Both the position numbers and the translations under genes were made by a program. Below are positions 33,794 through 43,011 of a stretch of 64,000 nt of DNA, in pieces; the stretch's first letter is position 1, and every line of letters starts with the position of its first letter. The stretch lies in contig CACYRP010000021.1 of the NCBI GenBank assembly GCA_902776765.1, positions 49,079-113,078 on the forward strand, written 5' to 3'. The stretch is from Fibrobacter succinogenes (GTDB lineage: Bacteria; Fibrobacterota; Fibrobacteria; Fibrobacterales; Fibrobacteraceae). The notes beneath the pieces are model-generated. The model was not told where the DNA came from and did no database searches. It was given only the letters and a program-made list of their open reading frames with translations.

Positions 33794-34834
33794 ATGCTTT
33801 ACATCCACCAATTCCCCGACTGGACGCGATTCCGCTTTGATTCTCCCAAGGTGCTCCAAGCGCTTGGGCAGACCCGCCTTGAAGAAGGCAAGCTCATCGG
33901 AATCATGCAAATCTGCGGACTCAAGGACATCGAAGCAAAACTCCTCGCCGACGACATCGTCGCAAACTACGCCATTGACGGCTACACGCTCGACGCAGCG
34001 AAAGTCCTCACCGAAGTGGAACTCAAAAGCAAGAGCAACGAAAATTACATCAAGAACTACATCGGCGCCATACAGAACGCAGCAGCGCCCCTGACCGAAG
34101 AAAGACTCTTCAACTGGCACGCTGCCATGGGTCAGAACAAAGTCAAGCACTACCGCGAAACTCCCAGCGAAGTACAGACAACATTAGACGAAAAGACGCT
34201 CCACTTTGTAGGCCCGAATCCAGAACGCCTCCAAAGCGAAATGGAAAGTTTTATCTCGTGGTTCGAAAAATCAAACATGGACGGAGTCATCAAAGCCGCC
34301 ATCGCGCACTTTTGGTTCTTGACCATCCGCCCCTTCGCCGACGCCAACGGCAGAATCGCCCGCGCCATCACCGCAATGCAACTCGCCCGCGCCGAAAGCA
34401 CAACGCATTGCCAATACGCGCTAAACAAGCAAATCAGCGACAACAAAGCCGACTACTTCAAAATCCTCTCGCGCACGCAAGCCGCAAGCGGCGACCTCAC
34501 CGAATGGATTCTGTGGTTCTTGCAAATGATGCGCCAAGCCATCAAAGACAGCGAACAACTCTTCGCCGCCGAAATCAACAACATCCAGTTCCGCAACGCC
34601 CACGCAAGTACCACCTTCAGCGAACGCGAACAGCAGCTCATCGACGAAATCCTAGCCGGAAGAATCGCCCAACCCTTCACCGCCAAAGAAGCCGCCGCAT
34701 TCTTCAACGCCAGCCACGACACCGCCCTCCGCGAAATCCAAAGCCTTATGGACAAAGGAATTTTGCAAACGAACAACAAAGGCGGCAGAAGCATGCGGTA
34801 TAGACTGAAGGATTGTGGTGGGACTGAGATTTGA
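33794..34834 (+). CDS. Fic-family protein with degenerate active site
   Basis: DUF4172-Fic-HTH architecture: N-terminal DUF4172-like segment (about 1-75, YIHQFPDWTRFRFD), Fic domain (about 95-240) and a C-terminal winged helix (about 270-346, FTAKEAAAFFNASHDTALREIQ). The Fic motif, normally HPFxDGNGRxxR, reads RPFADANGRIAR at 179-190: the catalytic His is Arg (CGC codon). The N-terminal inhibitory motif (S/T)xxxE(G/N) is also altered (ANYAIDG, Glu to Asp). Both changes argue against normal AMP transfer. I start at 33794 because the upstream in-frame part is a dispersed repeat; the ribosome site is poor. It could be a DNA-binding remnant of a Fic regulator. Confidence 0.8.
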   Translation: MLYIHQFPDWTRFRFDSPKVLQALGQTRLEEGKLIGIMQICGLKDIEAKLLADDIVANYAIDGYTLDAAKVLTEVELKSKSNENYIKNYIGAIQNAAAPLTEERLFNWHAAMGQNKVKHYRETPSEVQTTLDEKTLHFVGPNPERLQSEMESFISWFEKSNMDGVIKAAIAHFWFLTIRPFADANGRIARAITAMQLARAESTTHCQYALNKQISDNKADYFKILSRTQAASGDLTEWILWFLQMMRQAIKDSEQLFAAEINNIQFRNAHASTTFSEREQQLIDEILAGRIAQPFTAKEAAAFFNASHDTALREIQSLMDKGILQTNNKGGRSMRYRLKDCGGTEI

Positions 34835-34847
34835 TGGGCGGGTTATA

Positions 34848-35978
34848 TCACATAACTTCCAAAAGCAATTTTTCATCGGGCATGACTGCTTTCAGTTTTT
34901 CTGGCATAACTTTATAAGTCGCAACACCCATAGGTTGGTTGTAATCTTGCAACAGATACTCGACAAAAGACTTGTCCGCACCCTTACACAAAATAATGCC
35001 GATAACCGGATTTTCATTTGCTTTCCGCTCGTCGTCGTTCAAAACACGCATGTATGCAGAGAGCTGTCCGAGATAAGCAGGCTTGAATTCCCCCTTCTTT
35101 AATTCTACAACGACAAGACTTTGTAACTCACGATTGTAGAATAGCAGATCAACCCACATATCATGCTCAAATTTTTCAATATGGACTTGATGACCGACGT
35201 ACGTGAAATCCTTTCCAAACGTCAAGATGAAATTTTTGACATTCTGAACAATGGAATTTTCGACAATGCGTTCGTCAATATCCTGAGGATTGCGCTCATC
35301 AAGCTCTTCCACATTGACAAAGTCTAGCAGGTATTCGTCTTTGAACATCGAAATCGCCTTTTGCGCATGGAGCGTTTGGGGCAAGGTAAGGGCGAAGTTA
35401 TTGGGAATCTGTCCCTGGTGATGAAACAAGTCCGCCTTGAGGTAGTCACGTAGGGTATACTTGTCCCAATGATTTATGAAAGTCTGATGAATGTAGAAAG
35501 CTCGTTCTTCCAAAGTGGATGTTTTCAGAAGAATTTCCATATGGTGAGTAAAACTCAATTCTAAGAATTCGGAGAAGTCCAAATCGTTCGCCAATGGCGA
35601 ACGATTTATATCCAGAAGTTCAAAAATCGGTATTTTTGTCGTTTTTCCTTCAATTTCTGCATTTTCCAATTCGCCAGCCGTTGGCTGACGATTTAAAACG
35701 GGTAGCCACTGTTCAAAGAAAATTCTCATTTTTTTGATGTTTGATGCCGAGAAACCTCGCAATCCGGGCAATTCCCTCCGAAGTTGGGCACTAATCGTGT
35801 CAATTGCCCCTGTTCCCCAGGTCCCTTTGCGGGAATTCTCGGAAACGAACTTGCCTACCGCATAATAGAGTGAAAGCATCTGCTTGTTGGCCGCCCGAGC
35901 CGCTTCCAACTGACTTTCGAGAATGGCGGTCTTTATTTGCTGAACAGCATCGTTATAAAACGGGCTTATTTTTTCCAT
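34848..35978 (-). CDS. YhcG/DUF1016-type PD-(D/E)XK nuclease
   Basis: A DUF1016 protein (YhcG family, RpnE-like) common in defence islands and near type I restriction genes. The N-terminal DUF1016_N domain includes LSLYYAVGKFVSENSRKGTWGTGAID and SASNIKKMRIFFEQW; the C-terminal PD-(D/E)XK domain includes EHDMWVDLLFYNRELQSLVVVELKKGEF (Asp then Glu-Leu-Lys) and PVIGIILCKG. Split here for length, the key residues are the Asp of WVDLLFY and ELK of VVVELKKG. GGAGG lies 5 nt before the ATG at 35978. It faces the Fic gene (13 nt gap). Probable nuclease; its trigger is unknown. Confidence 0.85.
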   Translation of the reverse strand: MEKISPFYNDAVQQIKTAILESQLEAARAANKQMLSLYYAVGKFVSENSRKGTWGTGAIDTISAQLRRELPGLRGFSASNIKKMRIFFEQWLPVLNRQPTAGELENAEIEGKTTKIPIFELLDINRSPLANDLDFSEFLELSFTHHMEILLKTSTLEERAFYIHQTFINHWDKYTLRDYLKADLFHHQGQIPNNFALTLPQTLHAQKAISMFKDEYLLDFVNVEELDERNPQDIDERIVENSIVQNVKNFILTFGKDFTYVGHQVHIEKFEHDMWVDLLFYNRELQSLVVVELKKGEFKPAYLGQLSAYMRVLNDDERKANENPVIGIILCKGADKSFVEYLLQDYNQPMGVATYKVMPEKLKAVMPDEKLLLEVM

Positions 35979-36434
35979 TACAGCCTCCATGTGGTCACAA
36001 TTTGTGACCGGTTGATATTAGAGGCGTTCCCTTATCCCAAAATCACGGAATAAAAAAACGCACTAAGCCGAGAGCAGCGAAAATAAGCTTGCTTATTTTC
36101 ATTGCCGAGGCGAATGCGTTAGCGTTATAAAACGAAAACGCGATTCTCCATTTGACAGAGAATCACGTGCTGCATTAATGTACCTAATATCTAAAATACT
36201 GGCACAAATGCGTAAGGCGAGTGTCGCAAAAATAAGCTTGCTTATTTTTATGACCGAGCCTAGCATTTGGCGCTTGCGCAACGGGGTAGGAAAAATTTAC
36301 AAACAACTCCAGCCATTTCACCGAACTATTCCCCCGAACATTACACCGAATTTATCACCGAACCATTCTGCATTTTCCTATCTATATTAATAGGGAAAGT
36401 TATATTGTCATCAAAGGCAAATAAACTGTATCAC
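35979..36434. repeat. Intergenic spacer with two copies of an AT-rich palindrome
   Basis: No gene seen. GAAAATAAGC-TT-GCTTATTTTC occurs at 36079-36100 and AAAAATAAGC-TT-GCTTATTTTT at 36228-36249, each followed by a related tail (GCCGAG / ACCGAG). They may act as terminators flanking the hsdR and YhcG genes or be remnants of a small repeat element. Confidence 0.6.
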
Positions 36435-39400
36435 TTATGCCTTGTAATCAGCCTGCTTTTCAGCAACATTCCTGTACTGCATTTCTGGCACAAAGTACAG
36501 CTGATTATCAGCGTATTTTTCGCCGACCTCTTCGAAATCATCCATGTTATCCGTCCACATTTCGCATTGGCTGATGACGATCTTCAGGGCATCTTCCTGG
36601 TCTTCGGGCGGATACTTGTATTTCTTGAGCAAGCGTTTAATGAGCCTGCGCATGTTGGCGCGGGCGCTTTCTTTACGTTGCCAGTCAATCGTCCTGTTTT
36701 TGCGAAGCAATTCCGTTAATTCGCGGGTCATGGCGACCAACTGGTCGTTGCTGTAGAAGTCTTTAACAGCTTCGGGCTTGGTGAGTGCATCGTAGAAAGC
36801 AACTTCTTCTTTTGTCAAGCCAAGTTTTTCGCCAGAGAATGCGGCTTCCTTAATTTGCTGTGCCAAATTGAGCATTTCTTGAATGACTTGTTCGTTGGTC
36901 AGCATTCCGTTCAAGTAACGGTTCATCGCTCCTTGGAAAAGTTCAGAGAACTTCTGCGCGTTCACCACATTTGTGCGGGAATAGACCTTGACCTGCTCTG
37001 CAATCAACTTTTTCAGAATCTCGACCGCGATGTTCTTCTGCTTCATCTTGGCGATGTCTTCAAGGAATTTCGGGTCAAACAGCGAAAACTTTTCACCGAC
37101 GTCGCTAAACAGGTTCAATACGCCATCTGATTTAACGCTCTGTTTCAAGAGTTCGTTAATGCGCTCGTTGACTTCCTTTAGACTGAACTTTTTGTCGCCG
37201 CGACCGTAGAGAAAACGCATAATTTGCACGCGGACCGCTTCGAAAAAGTTCGCCTCGGCCTGCATGTTCTTTGGCACAATCGAAGAACACAGCGAAAGCG
37301 ATTGATGCAACATCAACCCTTCCTTGATAAACGATTTTTTCTGTTCTTCGCGGCTCGGATCCAGAATAAAGTTCAGAGCATCGGTAATGCACATGCCGAT
37401 TTGCAATGCGGAACCCGTAAAGAATTTGGAATTGTCGAATCCATGGAACAGACTGCGACAAATTTCCAGTTTTTCCTGGAACTTGGGGAACGCTTCTTTG
37501 GCAATATCCATATCGCCGTAGCGTTTCCTATCGCGAACGGTGTAGTCATTCATCGCACGCTTGAGTGCGCTTGCAATTCCGATGTAATCAACAACGAGGC
37601 CGCCTTCCTTATCCTGATAAACGCGGTTCACGCGAGCAATAGCCTGCATCAAGTTGTGGCTTTCCATCGGCTTGAAAACGTACATCGTGGCAAGCGACGG
37701 CACATCGAATCCTGTAAGCCACATATCCACTACGATGACGATTTTCAAGGGACTTTCATTATCCTTGAAACGAACAGCAAGTTCTTGGCGGCGAGTCTTG
37801 TTGCCTACAATCGGTCGCCATTCTTCCGGATCCTTGTTGCTTTCCGTCATGACCACGGCAACCTTTGCGTCGTCACCGGGGACTGTAACCAACTTCGAGC
37901 CGATTGTCACTTGCGATGTTGTCCCCGCCCATTCAGGGCGAAGTTCCAAGATTCGCTCGTAAATTTTCATTGCGATGTTGCGGGAGTATGCAACAATCAT
38001 CGCCTTGCCCGTATAAAGGTGCTCGCGGTGTTCTTCGTAATGTTCAAGAATATCATCCACCAGCGAAGCAATCGTCTTGTCGTTCCCGAGAACGCTTTCT
38101 AGCTGACCCAAATCGCGTTTGCTTTTTTCAATAACTTCCGGGTCTGCATTACCGGCAAGCAAATCGTATTCATCATCAATTTGCTTGAGGACCTTGTCAT
38201 CCAACTTGAGTTTGACAACGCGGCTTTCGTAATAGACAGGACGAGTCGCACCATCTTCAACTGCCTGCGTCATATCGTAAATGTCGATATAGTTGCCGAA
38301 CACTTCGGTGGTGTTGCGGTCGTCGCGGCTGATGGGCGTCCCCGTGAATCCGATAAAACTAGCGTGCGGAAGGCTATCGCGGATAATGCGAGCAGTACCC
38401 TTGACCCTATGCGCAATCAAATTGCCCTGGTCATCCTTCGTTGTCTTGATTTTTTCAGTCAAGCCGTATTGACCACGGTGCGCTTCGTCCGCAATCACGA
38501 TGATATTGCGGCGGTCAGAAAGCGGCTCGTTCGATTCTTCAAACTTTTGCATCGTCGTAAAGATGATGCCGTTCGCCTTGCGCCCGTTCAGCAGCGATTT
38601 CAAATGTTCGCGCGATTCCGCCTGAACAGGAACCTGTCGCAGAAAATCCTTGCAGTTGGCAAATTGCGTATAAAGTTGATTGTCAAGGTCGTTGCGGTCA
38701 GTAATCACCACAATCGTCGGGCTTTCGATCGTTGATTGTAGCAAGTGCGCATAAAACACCATGCTGAGAGACTTGCCCGAACCCTGCGTATGCCAGAAAA
38801 CACCGATTTTACCATCGCCCTGCACGGCCTGTTCCGTACGGATAATCGCCTTGCGGACCGCGAAATACTGATGATACCCCGCCAAAATCTTGAAGCTTTT
38901 CAACCCTTCATTATTGAAGCAGATAAAATTCTTGATGATATCCAGCAACCGTTCTTTCTGGAAAATTCCTTCGAAGAAAGTCGTGAAGTCGGCAAGCGCA
39001 GTCGTTTCTTTGTTGCCGTCCTTTGTCTTCCATTCCATAAAGCGGTCGTCGCCGCTCGTAATCGTACCCGCCTTAGAAACAAGCTGGTCCGACATCACAC
39101 AAATGCAGTTGTATATGAACAGGCTTGGGACTTCTTGCATGTAATTGCGAATCTGCAAGTAAGCTTCGCTTGCATCCGTCTCTTCGCGGCTTGGAGACTT
39201 GAGCTCAAACAGACAAATCGGCAGCCCGTTCAAAAACAGCAGAACATCGGGCCGCTTGTTGGACTTCTCGACAACCGTCCACTGGTTCGCAAAAATGAAG
39301 GAATTGTTCTCGACATTCTTGTAATCGACCAGGTAAATAATATCGGCTTTAGTTTCGCCATTCTTTGAGTACGTAACCTCGACGCCGTTCTGGATATAAT

Positions 39401-39650
39401 CCATGAACAAGGCGTTCTGTTTTACAAGATCGTTATTTTCAAAATGGCGAATCTTGTTCAACGCTTCTACAATGGCATGCGAATCCGCCTTCGGATTAAT
39501 TCGGCAAATCGCTTCTTCAAGCACCGGCTCGTAAAGCGGGTCTCGAAAATCCCTCTCTACATCGGGCCCATAGCAATAATCCCAGCCCAGGGTTTCCCTG
39601 AACAACTCAATAAGGCATTGCTCGTAGGCGTTTTCGTCGTAGAAAGACAT
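36435..39650 (-). CDS. hsdR: Type I restriction enzyme R subunit HsdR
   Basis: Restriction and translocation subunit of a type I R-M enzyme. The N-terminal nuclease domain has RPDVLLFLNGLPICLFELKSP (PD-ELK, about 133-155; catalytic Asp, Glu and Lys). The SF2 motor follows with QGSGKSLSMVF (Walker A, near 293), VIADEAHRGQYG (DEAH box), FIGFTGTPIS (motif III) and QAIARVNRVYQDKEG (motif VI). The C-terminal helical region contacts the methylase. Length is normal. It is on the same strand as hsdM and hsdS but about 6 kb downstream of the nearest hsdS fragment, with defence genes between, so it is probably transcribed separately. Confidence 0.93.
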   Translation of the reverse strand: MSFYDENAYEQCLIELFRETLGWDYCYGPDVERDFRDPLYEPVLEEAICRINPKADSHAIVEALNKIRHFENNDLVKQNALFMDYIQNGVEVTYSKNGETKADIIYLVDYKNVENNSFIFANQWTVVEKSNKRPDVLLFLNGLPICLFELKSPSREETDASEAYLQIRNYMQEVPSLFIYNCICVMSDQLVSKAGTITSGDDRFMEWKTKDGNKETTALADFTTFFEGIFQKERLLDIIKNFICFNNEGLKSFKILAGYHQYFAVRKAIIRTEQAVQGDGKIGVFWHTQGSGKSLSMVFYAHLLQSTIESPTIVVITDRNDLDNQLYTQFANCKDFLRQVPVQAESREHLKSLLNGRKANGIIFTTMQKFEESNEPLSDRRNIIVIADEAHRGQYGLTEKIKTTKDDQGNLIAHRVKGTARIIRDSLPHASFIGFTGTPISRDDRNTTEVFGNYIDIYDMTQAVEDGATRPVYYESRVVKLKLDDKVLKQIDDEYDLLAGNADPEVIEKSKRDLGQLESVLGNDKTIASLVDDILEHYEEHREHLYTGKAMIVAYSRNIAMKIYERILELRPEWAGTTSQVTIGSKLVTVPGDDAKVAVVMTESNKDPEEWRPIVGNKTRRQELAVRFKDNESPLKIVIVVDMWLTGFDVPSLATMYVFKPMESHNLMQAIARVNRVYQDKEGGLVVDYIGIASALKRAMNDYTVRDRKRYGDMDIAKEAFPKFQEKLEICRSLFHGFDNSKFFTGSALQIGMCITDALNFILDPSREEQKKSFIKEGLMLHQSLSLCSSIVPKNMQAEANFFEAVRVQIMRFLYGRGDKKFSLKEVNERINELLKQSVKSDGVLNLFSDVGEKFSLFDPKFLEDIAKMKQKNIAVEILKKLIAEQVKVYSRTNVVNAQKFSELFQGAMNRYLNGMLTNEQVIQEMLNLAQQIKEAAFSGEKLGLTKEEVAFYDALTKPEAVKDFYSNDQLVAMTRELTELLRKNRTIDWQRKESARANMRRLIKRLLKKYKYPPEDQEDALKIVISQCEMWTDNMDDFEEVGEKYADNQLYFVPEMQYRNVAEKQADYKA

Positions 39651-39825
39651 TGACTAAATTCCTTTGTGAGAAATTTAATCAAAAAATGCGACCGAACACC
39701 CCAAAATTGTGTTTTTTGCCCCAAAAAAGGCATTCTGCACACGCATCCGTAAAAATTTTACGGCAAGTATTGTTTTTATCTAAATATTTAGGTATATTTA
39801 TAGCGATTTAAGGTAGGTTTTACGA

Positions 39826-40956
39826 ATGCTAGCGAAATTTTCCGTAAAAAATTTTAAGAACTTCGAAAAAAAGTTCACAATTGACCTGTCTCAAACCAAG
39901 CAATACGCCTTTTCGGAAGCTTGCGTAAAGGACGGTATTGTCAAGACCGGTTTGATTTACGGACCGAACAGCATTGGAAAATCTAATCTCGGAAAGGCGA
40001 TTTTTGATATAGTGCAGAACCTGACGGACAAGCAGCGAAATCCGATGCTGTACATGTCCTATACAAATGCAATGCATTTAGAGAATAATGCCGAATTTGT
40101 ATATGAGTTTGTTTTTGGTTCATCTCGTGTTCGATACGAATATAGCAAGCCTTCTTATGAAGATATTTTGGAAGAAAAATTCTTTGTAAATGATGTCCAG
40201 GTTGTATCTCGTAGTTGGAATGATTTTCATACGGATTTGCAAGGGGCAGAAACCCTTAATGGAAATAAGCTTGACATAAAGATTTCTGCAATGCGCTTTA
40301 TTAGGGCAAATGCAGTTCTTGCTGACAACGCGACGAATAAAGTTGTCAAGGATTTTTTTGATTTTGTTGATCGTATGCTTATGTTTTCGCACCTTCGACA
40401 AAATTATTATCAAGGTTTTGCCGTTGGCAGCACGCAAGTTGATGTTGAGATTATACGGAAAGGGAAGCTCAAGGAACTTGAAGATTTCCTCAATTCTGTT
40501 GATGTTGACTGCAAGTTGAAAAGCCTAAAAATATATGGACAGGAAAAGTTATTCTTTGATTTTGGCGGTAACCACATTATAGATTTCTGGGAGAATGCTT
40601 CTACAGGAACTCAGGCTCTCGTATTCTTCTTTTTCTGGTACATGCAAATGCAAGGGAATGCATCGACCACGCCCAGCTTTGTTTACCTTGATGAATTCAA
40701 CGCTTTCTATCATGAGAAAACGGCTGCAAAAGTCGTGGAAATGTTGCGGAACGTCCAAAGCCAGGTTCTGTTGACTACGCATGATTCTACTTTGCTGACA
40801 AACGATTTGATTCGCCCTGACTGCGCGTTCAAAATGTTGCCCGAATACAAGGATTCTGATTTCTACGTGATGGGACCGCTTTCGTCTAGGACGCAGAAGG
40901 AATTGCGCCAGGCTCTCAACATTCCCAAAATGTTCCGTGCAGGAGCTTTCGATTGA
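39826..40956 (+). CDS. AAA-family ATPase (AAA_21/ABC-type), putative defence ATPase
   Basis: A 376-residue SMC/ABC-like ATPase. Walker A is GPNSIGKSN (residues 46-54); a signature-like stretch NASTGTQALVFFFFW lies near 265; Walker B is SFVYLDEFNAFYHEK with the following Glu replaced position to be checked; an H-loop TTHDSTLLTN follows. The coiled arm between is short. It has the layout of the stand-alone ATPases found in OLD-like, RloC-like and abortive-infection loci. It is the only gene on the plus strand between hsdR and the HD gene. No nuclease domain is fused and no obvious partner sits on its strand. Confidence 0.8.
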   Translation: MLAKFSVKNFKNFEKKFTIDLSQTKQYAFSEACVKDGIVKTGLIYGPNSIGKSNLGKAIFDIVQNLTDKQRNPMLYMSYTNAMHLENNAEFVYEFVFGSSRVRYEYSKPSYEDILEEKFFVNDVQVVSRSWNDFHTDLQGAETLNGNKLDIKISAMRFIRANAVLADNATNKVVKDFFDFVDRMLMFSHLRQNYYQGFAVGSTQVDVEIIRKGKLKELEDFLNSVDVDCKLKSLKIYGQEKLFFDFGGNHIIDFWENASTGTQALVFFFFWYMQMQGNASTTPSFVYLDEFNAFYHEKTAAKVVEMLRNVQSQVLLTTHDSTLLTNDLIRPDCAFKMLPEYKDSDFYVMGPLSSRTQKELRQALNIPKMFRAGAFD

Positions 40957-40972
40957 GTTAAGCGAGTCCTTA

Positions 40973-42565
40973 TCACTCGTTATCAACGAATTCACGCAAC
41001 ACTTTTACAAATCCGGCTGTATCGAATTTTAAGTGATCTTCTGGATCCACGTAGAAATAAAAGAAATTTTCTTTAGGTTTCTCTTGTTCAAAGAGATTGA
41101 TGACTTTTTCAAGATCAACAGTTTTGTTACCATCAAAAAAGATTTTTGCTTTCTTTAGTGCGTCTTTGTTAAAACTGGAGTTGAATTGTTTGCAAGTTCT
41201 TAGGCAATAATCAAATTTGCAGCCGTTACTCTTAGAAAAATCTTTTATCTTATTGACAAGATTTAAAATTTTTTGTTTTGTTCGAGTATTTTTTCTAAGA
41301 GATGGGTCGATATCTTTACTCTTTTGGATCTCATCTTCCAAATATTTCAAAAAATCATCGTCGATTAAAGGCAATTCTTCACATTTTTCGCGATAGGTGT
41401 CAATTTCTTTTTGAAGCGAATCAATAATCGAACCAAGTTTTTCGTTTTCTCTTTCGCTTAAATTTGTTTCAACAAAAAAACGATACTCGGCTTCAGTCTT
41501 CCAGAGAGATCTCTTACGTTTATCTCTATTGAAATACTCTTGTACAGCATTAGAATCGTACAATTCATTTTTCGCGGTGAAAAGAATATCCGCATCAGAG
41601 AGCAAGCGAACAAACTTGTCGTTTCCATAAGGCAGCCCTTTTTCTGTTAGAGCCTCTAATGAAAACAATTCAACGCCTTGTTCTTTGTATCTCTTTACTA
41701 TTTTGTATATAATGGAATCCAATAAAAAGCATTCATATTGTATAACAGGGTGTCCCTGAATCCATTTGCGTTCCATGTCATGCGCAAGAATCACACTTTC
41801 AAGCGTACTAAGCCCTGTTTTTGTGAATCCTAATATGTAGTCATCATCATCGTTTTTTACAATACACACAGACCCTAAAAGTCGTTCGTAATCTATTGAT
41901 ACTGATTTGAAACCAGTGAAATAACGGTCTCTAATCAAATAGTCGAGTTTATCAACATCAATTGTGGAAGAATTTAGCAACTCGATAAAACAATTTCTAA
42001 TATCTGTTTTGTTTTTGTATTTAAGCCCGATAATACAACGAACGAAAAAAGACCGTTGATCCTCTTGAATGTATTTTTTAAAGGCTATTATAGATTCTAG
42101 TGCGCTCATTCGCTCATGGGCTGCGCCAGGATGTTTACCAAGATCATTCCCATCACAGTTGAACTCTTCATCGGAGAGTTCCTTCATCAATCGATCCCAA
42201 GGAGTTTCTTTAACATTGTCGTAATAGACTTCTCCAGTATGAGAAAATGGGGAATGTCCCAGGTCATGCAGCAGACAAGCTAGTTTAAAAGTCCTCTCGT
42301 ACTTGCTCAATTCTTGGGTTATTTCGTTGTTACAATTCTTTTTAATTCCCTTAATTGCAAGCGACCCCAAATAATAAACGCCAATAGAATGAATAAATCG
42401 GTTGTGGACGCTTGATGGATATACAGCTGTATAGCTTGTCTGTATAATGTTTTCTAATCTGTGAAATAAGACAGAATTGATAATGGTCTTTACATCATCA
42501 TCTTCTTCAATTTCGATATAACCGTATATAGGGTCTTTAATTTTTACGAAATTGCTAGGCTGCAT
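40973..42565 (-). CDS. HD-domain phosphohydrolase (COG1078/dGTPase-like)
   Basis: A 530-residue HD-superfamily protein. The metal-binding set is visible: His in VHNRFIHSIGV (about 54-60), His100-Asp101 in LLHDLGHSPFSHTGE, and an Asp in VDKLDYLIRD further on. The N-terminal DPIYGYIEIEE start is typical of COG1078 enzymes, which cleave dNTPs or related nucleotides. The C-terminal half is Lys-rich and helical. It overlaps the preceding small gene by 11 nt; AGGGA lies 5-6 nt before the ATG at 42565. HD dNTPases act in antiviral nucleotide depletion in some systems; that role here is inferred from location. Confidence 0.8.
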   Translation of the reverse strand: MQPSNFVKIKDPIYGYIEIEEDDDVKTIINSVLFHRLENIIQTSYTAVYPSSVHNRFIHSIGVYYLGSLAIKGIKKNCNNEITQELSKYERTFKLACLLHDLGHSPFSHTGEVYYDNVKETPWDRLMKELSDEEFNCDGNDLGKHPGAAHERMSALESIIAFKKYIQEDQRSFFVRCIIGLKYKNKTDIRNCFIELLNSSTIDVDKLDYLIRDRYFTGFKSVSIDYERLLGSVCIVKNDDDDYILGFTKTGLSTLESVILAHDMERKWIQGHPVIQYECFLLDSIIYKIVKRYKEQGVELFSLEALTEKGLPYGNDKFVRLLSDADILFTAKNELYDSNAVQEYFNRDKRKRSLWKTEAEYRFFVETNLSERENEKLGSIIDSLQKEIDTYREKCEELPLIDDDFLKYLEDEIQKSKDIDPSLRKNTRTKQKILNLVNKIKDFSKSNGCKFDYCLRTCKQFNSSFNKDALKKAKIFFDGNKTVDLEKVINLFEQEKPKENFFYFYVDPEDHLKFDTAGFVKVLREFVDNE

Positions 42566-42884
42566 TCGTATCCCTGGTTTCCTGAGCAGCAAGCAAAACG
42601 TCTGTAGATAGATAATCTAAGAACTTGGATATCAAAACATCGTTGCTAACGATTCTACGCAACACAGATTCTTCTTCTTTCCATTCAAAACAATCAGAAT
42701 AATTTCGAACCATGTCAATGGCATATTTGCTTGAAAAAAGAAAAACTGCATTTATTTTACGATCCTTAATGATTTTAGTGATTTTCACACCATATTCATT
42801 AAGTTCAGCAAGAGAAATCTCTTCCTTGTTATTGATTATTAAAGCAAGTGCGACTAAATATTCAATACCAATAAAATTGCACAT
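42555..42884 (-). CDS. Small protein coupled to the HD hydrolase, unknown function
   Basis: A 109-residue helical protein (MCNFIGIEYLVALALIIN at its start, then VKITKIIKDRKINAVFLFSSKY and SNDVLISKFLDYLS). No family recognised. It overlaps the HD gene by 11 nt and so likely works with it. I use the ATG at 42884, which has AGGGA 7 nt upstream; the frame is open to 42941 without a ribosome site. It begins about 80 nt after the end of the PIN remnant, suggesting this two-gene unit replaced the original toxin gene. Confidence 0.65.
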   Translation of the reverse strand: MCNFIGIEYLVALALIINNKEEISLAELNEYGVKITKIIKDRKINAVFLFSSKYAIDMVRNYSDCFEWKEEESVLRRIVSNDVLISKFLDYLSTDVLLAAQETRDTNAA

Positions 42885-42963
42885 GTTTGATTCCCTGTTG
42901 AAAGTGACATTAAAGTAGCAAAATGATGTCGACTGAACCACTGGTGGTAGTCAAAAACATCCG

Positions 42964-43011
42964 TTACAAGATGATGTTGGCATCACTTATGACAATGCGT
43001 TCTTCAATCAT
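42964..43011 (-). pseudogene. Truncated PIN toxin remnant (15 codons)
   Basis: Immediately after the second HTH-IrrE gene, with the same ATGA overlap as in copy 1, a frame reads MIEERIVISDANIIL then TAA. The first 14 residues equal the start of the intact PIN protein at 32238. Homology then ends abruptly, so the toxin gene was cut after codon 14 and the rest lost. Confidence 0.85.

Noticed and set aside
36000..36434. Possible small gene or RNA between YhcG and hsdR genes
   Set aside because: No frame with a ribosome site, no promoter-terminator pair and no recognisable RNA fold other than the two palindromes.
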